From the NCBI GenBank assembly GCA_034766995.1, contig CM068313.1, forward strand, positions 7,445,461 to 7,509,460: DNA of 64,000 nucleotides, in the 5' to 3' direction. How positions within the stretch are numbered: position 1 is the stretch's first letter; every line of letters begins with the position of its first letter. Source of the DNA: Acanthacorydalis orientalis. Its lineage: Eukaryota > Arthropoda > Insecta > Megaloptera > Corydalidae. Below, piece after piece: positions 57,949 to 64,000 of this stretch. The notes beneath the pieces are model-generated. The model was given only the letters and a program-made list of their open reading frames with translations, ran no database searches and was not told where the DNA came from. The position numbers and the translations under genes were made by a program.

Positions 57949-59431
57949 AAGCCTCAGTATCAACAAAATTTTCGTTAGCTATAACGTTAGATGAAAAACT
58001 TTTAAATGTCTTTCAAAACAATTCAAGTATTGAAATTTTTATTACAGCACGATATTAATCTGTGAAATAAATATTAACGATATTTCAGTAAAAAAATATT
58101 GTCTCATACTTATCATAAACTCAACTGTTTTAAATTTTTTAAATAATATAAAAAAAATATGAAAAAATATAAGAAGTTGCATTAAAAAGAAATAAAATTG
58201 AAATATAAACGCAAACAAATTAGTGTTTTCAGAATTAGCTAGTTTTTAAGATGATTTCATTAATAAATTAAATAAAATGCGTTTTTAATAGATTTTTAAT
58301 ATAATTGAAATTATTATGTTATATTTTTATTAATCTCTGCCATATTAGTAGCCAGTCTATTAGACAACTGCTACCTTTGGTTACGCCTATAAAAAAAAAT
58401 CACAAATAATAAATTACATCATGCATAAAATTGAATTGTTCTGAAGTGTTAGAAAGTCACTTAAGTGCCGATCATGTAATCCAGTAGGCAGCATATCGAA
58501 TAAGATACAAATAAGTCAAAATATAACTGCCTATTCTGGCCAAGTTGTATTGTCGAATTCGTGTCAACGATCTTACCAAACTAGTATTGAAATATCGTGG
58601 GTTTGAGTCCCACTAGAAATATGAAATCTGTATTGTTCAAACAATGATATATATAAAAAAATAACATGTAAGAAATATGATTCAAGATTTGAACAAAGTG
58701 AAACATTTAAAAATTAGCTTACATTTAATGCAACCGAATTCTTTCTGATGTTCAGGAGATAAAATGCAAGAATGAAAACGATCCATAAAAAAAAACAATT
58801 TACATTCTCTCATTCTTTACATTTAATGTTGTAATATATATTCTAAAAAATACTTAACACAAAAAGGCAGATTGGATGAAATGAAGAAGATATATTTATA
58901 TATACCTGCATCTAAATGTAAATTATATGCGTTTCTAGTTTCAGTGAGATTTTTTCTGTAAAATAACGATCTAATATATTACTTGTAACGATTCAACTGA
59001 AATGTTTTAATTATTAATTGCATTTCTGTGCACATATTTCACACAAAATTTAAATACCGTTCTATAGCCACGTGCTAATGGCAGGTTAGCCAACCTACGT
59101 TCAAAGTAAACCCGTTTTTTTTCTATATACGTATTCGAATTGACCACAATATTCTTCGACAGTGCCATTTAGGTGTTATGTGGAATGCGCAGGTTTTTTT
59201 CCCGCCGTTTAAATATTTGTTTTGGGTATAATTATCTACAAATTTATTCAGTTGCATCACCATATTACCTCTACCGAATCTAAATTTATGTCGCCTTTTT
59301 ATGTTGCGTGGGATGGTTGAATTTTTACTATACAATGTTTAGCTAATGTTTATTTATAAGCGAATTTCAATATGTATATTTTTTGTGCAAATTTAGAAAT
59401 AATGGAAAAGATACTTAATGAATTCCATGTT

Positions 59432-59433
<2 letters not shown>
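57949..59433. other. Stretch without recognised gene
   Basis: Includes the tRNA-like segment at 58531 and a minus-strand frame (59123-59335) rich in Lys/Arg without known domain. Otherwise AT-rich. Confidence 0.4.
58531..58618 (+). other. tRNA-like segment (decayed tRNA or SINE head)
   Basis: An A-box match (TGGCCAAGTTG, 58537-58547) and a near B-box (GGTTTGAGTCC, 58600-58610, with C to T at the TTC position). The T-arm GTGGG/CCCAC is perfect around a 7-nt loop. Spacing of 63 bp suits a long-variable-arm tRNA such as Leu or Ser. No acceptor stem pairs, so it is not a functional tRNA. Confidence 0.25.

Positions 59434-59469
<36 letters not shown>
59434..59469. repeat. (TA)n microsatellite
   Basis: About 36 bp of TA. 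Confidence 0.95.
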
Positions 59470-59472
<3 letters not shown>

Positions 59473-59724
59473 AGAGAAAGAGAGACGTGCCATAAATTCT
59501 GTCGCAAATAGCTAGGGACATTTTATATTATTACATGACTAGAATATGCATTGAAGTCATGTTAGAAACATTTCATTATTTTGATTATACAAAGTTATTA
59601 GAAAGGAAATGTATTCTAAAAGACCGATCTTTATTTTCAAATATGTTTTAAACTCCTTCACCAATCGTTTATGAAACTACGGATGATGTCTAAAGGAATT
59701 CTCACTTCTTTTTGGATTAAATCA

Positions 59725-60298
59725 TACGAAAGTCATTTGATAAGTATGGTAAAAAAGCAAATTAAACACCGTTTTTGGGAAAAAGTCGATTTTATTTCTT
59801 AACATAGTCTCCATTGAGTGCTATACACTTATTCCAGCGAGTCTACAAAATACGCATTGATGGCGGAAGGATTTTTTCCCACCGAGACAAATTTTTAAGA
59901 TTGGGAAGAGAAAAAAGTAGCGCGGGACCAAGTCTGGAGAATAGGGTGGATGAGGAATTAATTCGAAGCTTATTTCGTGCAATTTTGCCATTGTAACGGT
60001 CGATTTGTGGGACGACGCGTTATCCTGGTGAAAGAGCACTTTTCTGTGCGCCAGTCTTGGTCGTTTTGGTTTCATCTCTTCTTTCAAACGGTCCAATAAT
60101 ATTGCATAATAGGCTCCTGTTATCATTTATCTCTTTATTAAGTAGTAAATCAGGATGATTCCTTAAGAATCTAAAAAAATAATGTCCATCACCTTCCCAG
60201 CCAACAAAACGGTGTTCGCTTTCTTCGGCGCATTTTCACGAGTCCTTGTCCGCTGCTTTAACTGCTGCTTCGACTCAAGTGTGTAGCTGTTATCTTCA
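59725..60298 (-). mobile_element. Mariner B, C-terminal half copy (B4)
   Basis: Starts at the element's 3' end (TACGAAAGTCATTTGATAAG) and runs back through the 3' untranslated region into the catalytic domain, stopping just after the first catalytic region. Confidence 0.8.
59800..60298 (-). pseudogene. Mariner B transposase catalytic-domain remnant
   Basis: Minus-strand blocks: LESKQQLKQRTRTRENAPKK, KVMDII; then ITGAYYAILLDRLKEEMKPK, VLFHQDNASSHKSTVTMAK with the second catalytic Asp, and LIPHPPYSPDLVPRYFFLFP. At 34-residue spacing the third position is Tyr instead of Asp. The C-terminal K-C-I-A-L-N-G-D-Y-V-K-K ending is in another frame, so the gene is frameshifted. Shows B is a DD34D mariner. 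Confidence 0.8.
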
Positions 60299-61083
60299 TT
60301 AATTATTTTGGAGATGCCGTGGAAGTTTAAGCTATATCTCAATAATTAATTGTTAAAGTAGACTCTTCAGGTCGTTTTTTATTAAGTGAGATACACTTGT
60401 TTTGAAAATAATCATTTATTAAAAAAAGTATGGTCAGCATTATTTGTGGATATGAAATTCGAAAGTAATTATGTGGAAATCTCTGCGCATATTCAACAAT
60501 TAGAGTAAATTTAAATCTAAAATGTTTTAATAAAAATATATATTTTATAAAGAAATAATTTACTTTTATAACGGTCCCAAATTTATTAGATTTGGATTCA
60601 AACTCGCCGAGATATTTGCACAAAAAGTATGATGTGTATTTCACAACTATCGAAAAATCAACACTATCTTTAATTATTATTGCAGATGTACCTGTGATTT
60701 TTAAATTATAAAAAAACATATTTGCTGCAAAGAATTCAACACTCTTTCGAACGCTCTGTATTTTTTTAAATTTTAACTATAGCTTGTTAAGATGTCTACG
60801 GGAAAATTTGAAATGTATTTCACAATTGTTGAAAAATCAAAATATTCAATAGTCATCTTTCTGGATTTAAAGGGCGCTAAAACCATGAGATTATTTTTCA
60901 CGCTCTTTTGTATATTCATTGGAACCGAATTGAACTCAAATACAATCTTCCAATTCAACCTGAAGGCATAGGGTCTTCAGATATCCCGTTAAAGAAATCG
61001 TTAATGCTTTGTGACTTGAAAAGTAAACACAATTTCTTTTGTGATAGTATTTATGGCATGTCTAAGAATTTCTCTCTCTCTTC

Positions 61084-61127
<44 letters not shown>

Positions 61128-61880
61128 ATGTATAAACAAAATATGAATTCACGTGATCTTAGAATTTTTATTTTAAATTACATAAATATTGTACACGTTG
61201 TAAAGTCACATGCATATAAACACAAACACAAATATAGCGTTATTAATGTTTTTTTAATGAGTAAAAAATCATACCGTGTCGTGAGTGTAAAATGTTACGT
61301 CAAATTAGAATTGAAAGTAGGAAAAAATACACGCTACTGATTCAACAATATTTACCAAATGGACGAATTGAATTCAGGTGCAGTAGACAGCAGATGGTTT
61401 AGCAATCAATATTTGATTATTTGCTTTTTAACTAAACGCTTGACTGATACGTGTAATTAGGTATTTTAACGGTCTGCTAACTTTATTCCCGAAAAGTTCA
61501 ACAAACACACTAACAAACAGACGAATTTGTTACAGACAATTGTGTATCGAATCAATTTCGTGTTTACACTATTTCTATCTGTAATTGTATAAATATTCAC
61601 ATATTTACACATTATTCACTCTTTTTCTCCATGTATATATGAATATTACAATACAAATAATTTTACGGCGAGTTTAAACTTCTATTATTGTTGTATAAAA
61701 TATTCAAAATGTTTTATAATACCGAAAAATTGATATCGTAAAGGATTCATTATTTTTCGAAGAAAACGTGCAATAGATAATACACACTTTTTATTCAGCT
61801 ATTTTACTAACATTTTTTCTCAAGTGTAAAACTAATAACTAACTTAAATAAAAAATTGATTTATAAGTCATTTAAAATAT
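60299..61880. other. Stretch without recognised gene
   Basis: A weak direct duplication about 175 bp apart (tgtatttcaca.ct.t.gaaaaatcaa at 60632 and 60808) explains the similar minus-strand frames at 60339-60719 and 60773-60958. No domain is seen in either frame. Confidence 0.35.
61071..61128. repeat. (TC)n(TA)n(TG)n compound microsatellite
   Basis: About 27 bp TC, 20 bp TA and 11 bp TG in that order. Confidence 0.95.
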
Positions 61881-62232
61881 TACGTTGATGCAAAAATAAT
61901 TGCGGTTTTTATATATCGAATATAAAGACGCATATATCAGATAAAATTATATTTATTAATCAAACTAAAGAATATTGGCTTGTAAACATTTCTCCCAAGG
62001 GGAAACAAGTTTTGTTTATCACTACAAGATAGAATTCTGGAGTCCTGGAATTAACGAATTCATTGAAAGAGATCTGAGCTGATGCTTGATCTTTAAAAGC
62101 CTTCTCTTGTAAGAAATTACTCAAATGTTTAAGAAAATGATAATATGTCGGAGACAGATCCGGAGAATAGGGTCGGTGAGGTAAGGTTTCATAACCCAAT
62201 TCATTTAATTTTTCATTCACTCTAATCATCAA
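61881..62232 (-). mobile_element. Mariner A 3' third (A5)
   Basis: Starts at the 3' end (TACGTTGATGCAAAAATAAT then TGCGG) and runs back to between the second and third catalytic regions, where it meets an LTIR MITE arm. Confidence 0.8.
61960..62232 (-). pseudogene. Mariner A transposase C-terminal remnant
   Basis: Minus-strand frame: VNEKLNELGYETLPHRPYSP, DLSPTYYHFLKHLSNFLQEK, SRTPEFYLVVINKTCF. The third catalytic Asp is replaced by Tyr (SPTYYHF where family members have SPTDYHF). The frame is otherwise open, so it is less decayed than most copies here. Confidence 0.8.
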
Positions 62233-62340
62233 TAATAATTTATTTAATATTTTTCATCATAAAATGTTATAATTTGTGAAAAACATTTAATTTGTGAAAG
62301 TGAATTTATTACGAAAAAACAATCAATCAGAATATAATTT
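62222..62340 (+). mobile_element. LTIR MITE right-type arm next to mariner A (copy 11)
   Basis: catcaataataatttatttaa, tatttttcatcataaaatgt and atttaatttgtgaaagtgaatttatt follow the right-arm order. As with copy 7, the inner end abuts a broken mariner A. Confidence 0.5.
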
Positions 62341-62804
62341 ATTGTGTATTATTAAATCTCTATCATAAGTACATTGTGTTTTATGTTTCAATGACAGTAT
62401 AAAAGCTATTGTAAATTCGCTAAATTTAGAATGGAAATAACAAAAGTAAACAAACAATTCTTTGTTTTCTTAAATATCAAGGTACATGATTCACAGTATA
62501 TAAAAGTTGTATAACAATTTATATTAGTACAATTTATAAAATGTATTTAAATAATTTTTATTATAAAGCAAGGTCTAAGTTTCGATTTTTAATCCAAAAT
62601 AATATATAAGTATCTTGTTAATTTTTTTTATTAATTTTATATTCGAAATCGATCACTGCACATTATCTATTTTAATGATTTGTTAATATTTCGTTTCATT
62701 TTTTATACATGAAATCAAGAAATTAAAATATAATTGAATGACAAGTAGGAAATTTTACAAAAAGTCTGAATGAATTTTATAATGAGTATCGAATAGACTA
62801 GACT

Positions 62805-62862
<58 letters not shown>

Positions 62863-63662
62863 ATAATAACCTCTGGTATGTAAATAAATATTATTATAAT
62901 TTATTTCTACATTTATATTCATAATTCACAAGATTTTCTTTTTCCAAACATCTCCTACTAATAAACACATTGTGCATTTATATGATATTATAACATGTGA
63001 TTCGTTGTCGATAATAAAAAAAATCATACATCAGTACATCGAATGCATGAAATACATGTACGTTTTGAATGCACGCATGCAAATGCAACAACAATCCGTG
63101 AATTAATGAATGGTTTCATTGCTCGAGACTTGACAATGTTCTTGTCGAAACATAAAAAAGGAATCACGATACGGAGAACAAAAGAATAACAGTGGAAATG
63201 TTAATTTGTGTCCTTAGTTTGATATCGTTTTGTACTTTTTTCCCTTTCTTTACATGTTGTGTTTCTTTTCTGTGTCGTGCTATTCCAATGCTTAATAATT
63301 ATGTTTTATTGTGTCAAGCAATAATATTAACACGCATAATTATCATTGATTATAATAATTATTAAGTGATTATGAACGAAGAGTGTAATTTGTATAATAT
63401 GTGCGGTTTTTTATGTTAACGCATTATACATTTAAATATTTATACTTCCGAAATTATCATTTTTTATTACTAGTTTTTTTATAGATTTGAATAATACAAA
63501 ATACTTTCAATGCTATCAAAGTAGTTATGATAAAATGTTTTGAAAATAAAAAAAAATGCTGGAATACAAAACATGTATTAATTAAAATCGAAAAGAAACA
63601 TATGGAGTTACTTTAAAAAAATCAATTTAGTATTTTTTACAGAAATATGGACCAACATTCAT
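62341..63662. other. AT-rich stretch without recognised gene
   Basis: A (TA)n tract at 62808-62859. The GC-richer part at 63050-63190 has no supported exon. Confidence 0.45.
62808..62859. repeat. (TA)n microsatellite
   Basis: About 52 bp of TA. Confidence 0.95.
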
Positions 63663-64000
63663 TATTAGGTTGGTAAGAAAACAATTGTGATTTTTGTCTT
63701 TTGAAATTTAACTCTAATTTTTTAAATGAATATGTCATTTCTTCGACTTCATATTAATATCATTTTAAAGTGTATGTTTTGGTCTGTATTTTGGTAACAA
63801 TGAATTTTATAATTAATTTTGCTTCAAATTGGGGTATTGAATTAAAGATGGAAAAGAAGCAAGTAACAGCAAAATTTTTACATGGGTTCAAAATGGGTTG
63901 TAAAGCAGCAGAAACTGCTTGTAAACTAAATAATATATTTAACAAAAAAAAATACCTAACAACGAAACCTAATGAATCAATCTTGAATCCTATGAGATGA
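63663..64000 (+). mobile_element. Mariner A 5' part, cut by the window edge (A6)
   Basis: Left end TTAGGTTGGTAAGAAAACAA, then a 5' untranslated part aligned with A1 (atatcattttaaag, ctgtattttggtaa). ATG at 63848 opens MEKKQVTAKFLHGFKMGCKA then AETACKLNNIF. Sequence after about 63936 diverges, so it may also be deleted. The rest lies outside the window. Confidence 0.75.

Noticed and set aside
60339..60719. 126-codon minus-strand frame
   Set aside because: AT-driven amino-acid composition (Phe, Ile, Lys, Asn, Tyr), no domain, and it overlaps a local duplication.

Overview
This 64 kb window is A+T-rich eukaryotic DNA, by eye roughly three quarters or more A+T. Everything points to an arthropod, most likely an insect. 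The recognisable repeats are insect-style Tc1/mariner elements (at least four DD34D mariner families plus DD41D-type elements) and hAT-type terminal sequences. There are dozens of (TA)n and compound (TC)n(TA)n(TG)n microsatellites. A bee, ant or other hymenopteran would fit, but that is an inference from style, not a diagnosis. There is no prokaryotic gene density, no operon, no rRNA and no CRISPR array, and no reverse transcriptase motif was recognised.

No complete host gene is visible. The window looks like intergenic or intronic DNA with a few isolated, relatively GC-rich islands that behave like exons because they are bounded by splice sites or by a stop codon plus AATAAA. They are: plus-strand internal-exon candidates at 6728-6920 and 30658-30847; a plus-strand terminal exon ending at 18683 with AATAAA at 18766; a Cys-rich minus-strand exon at 12582-12753; and a minus-strand terminal exon at 15130-15321 with AATAAA at 15053-15058. 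A minus-strand small ORF at 9212-9469 could encode a secreted Cys-rich peptide precursor. I could not name any of these genes.

Most of the interpretable sequence is fossil transposon. Mariner A (Hsmar1/cecropia-like) is at 5.9, 27.1, 31.1, 34.9, 61.9 and 63.7 kb. Mariner B is at 7.6, 11.2, 37.0 and 59.7 kb. Mariner C, all copies internally deleted, is at 8.1, 20.9, 33.5, 36.9, 38.9, 39.2, 50.8 and 57.6 kb. One mariner D copy is at 11.4-12.3 kb. DD41D elements are at 3.0-4.6, 28.9-29.8 and 43.7-44.4 kb. A hAT-type MITE with an 8-bp target duplication sits at 51.6-52.0 kb. No copy has an intact transposase, so all look immobile unless served from elsewhere in the genome.

Three repeat families were not recognisable as named elements. 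The first is a long-inverted-repeat (foldback) MITE with about fifteen arms across the window. The second is a short GC-rich unit always attached to a (TA)n tract (16.1 and 55.8 kb), with an apparent empty site next door. The third is a decayed satellite of about 215 bp at 48.8-49.96 kb. Tc1/mariner ends repeatedly abut (TA)n tracts, and mariner C carries a TATATA seed that has grown into a long microsatellite in some copies, so transposons and microsatellites appear to feed each other here.
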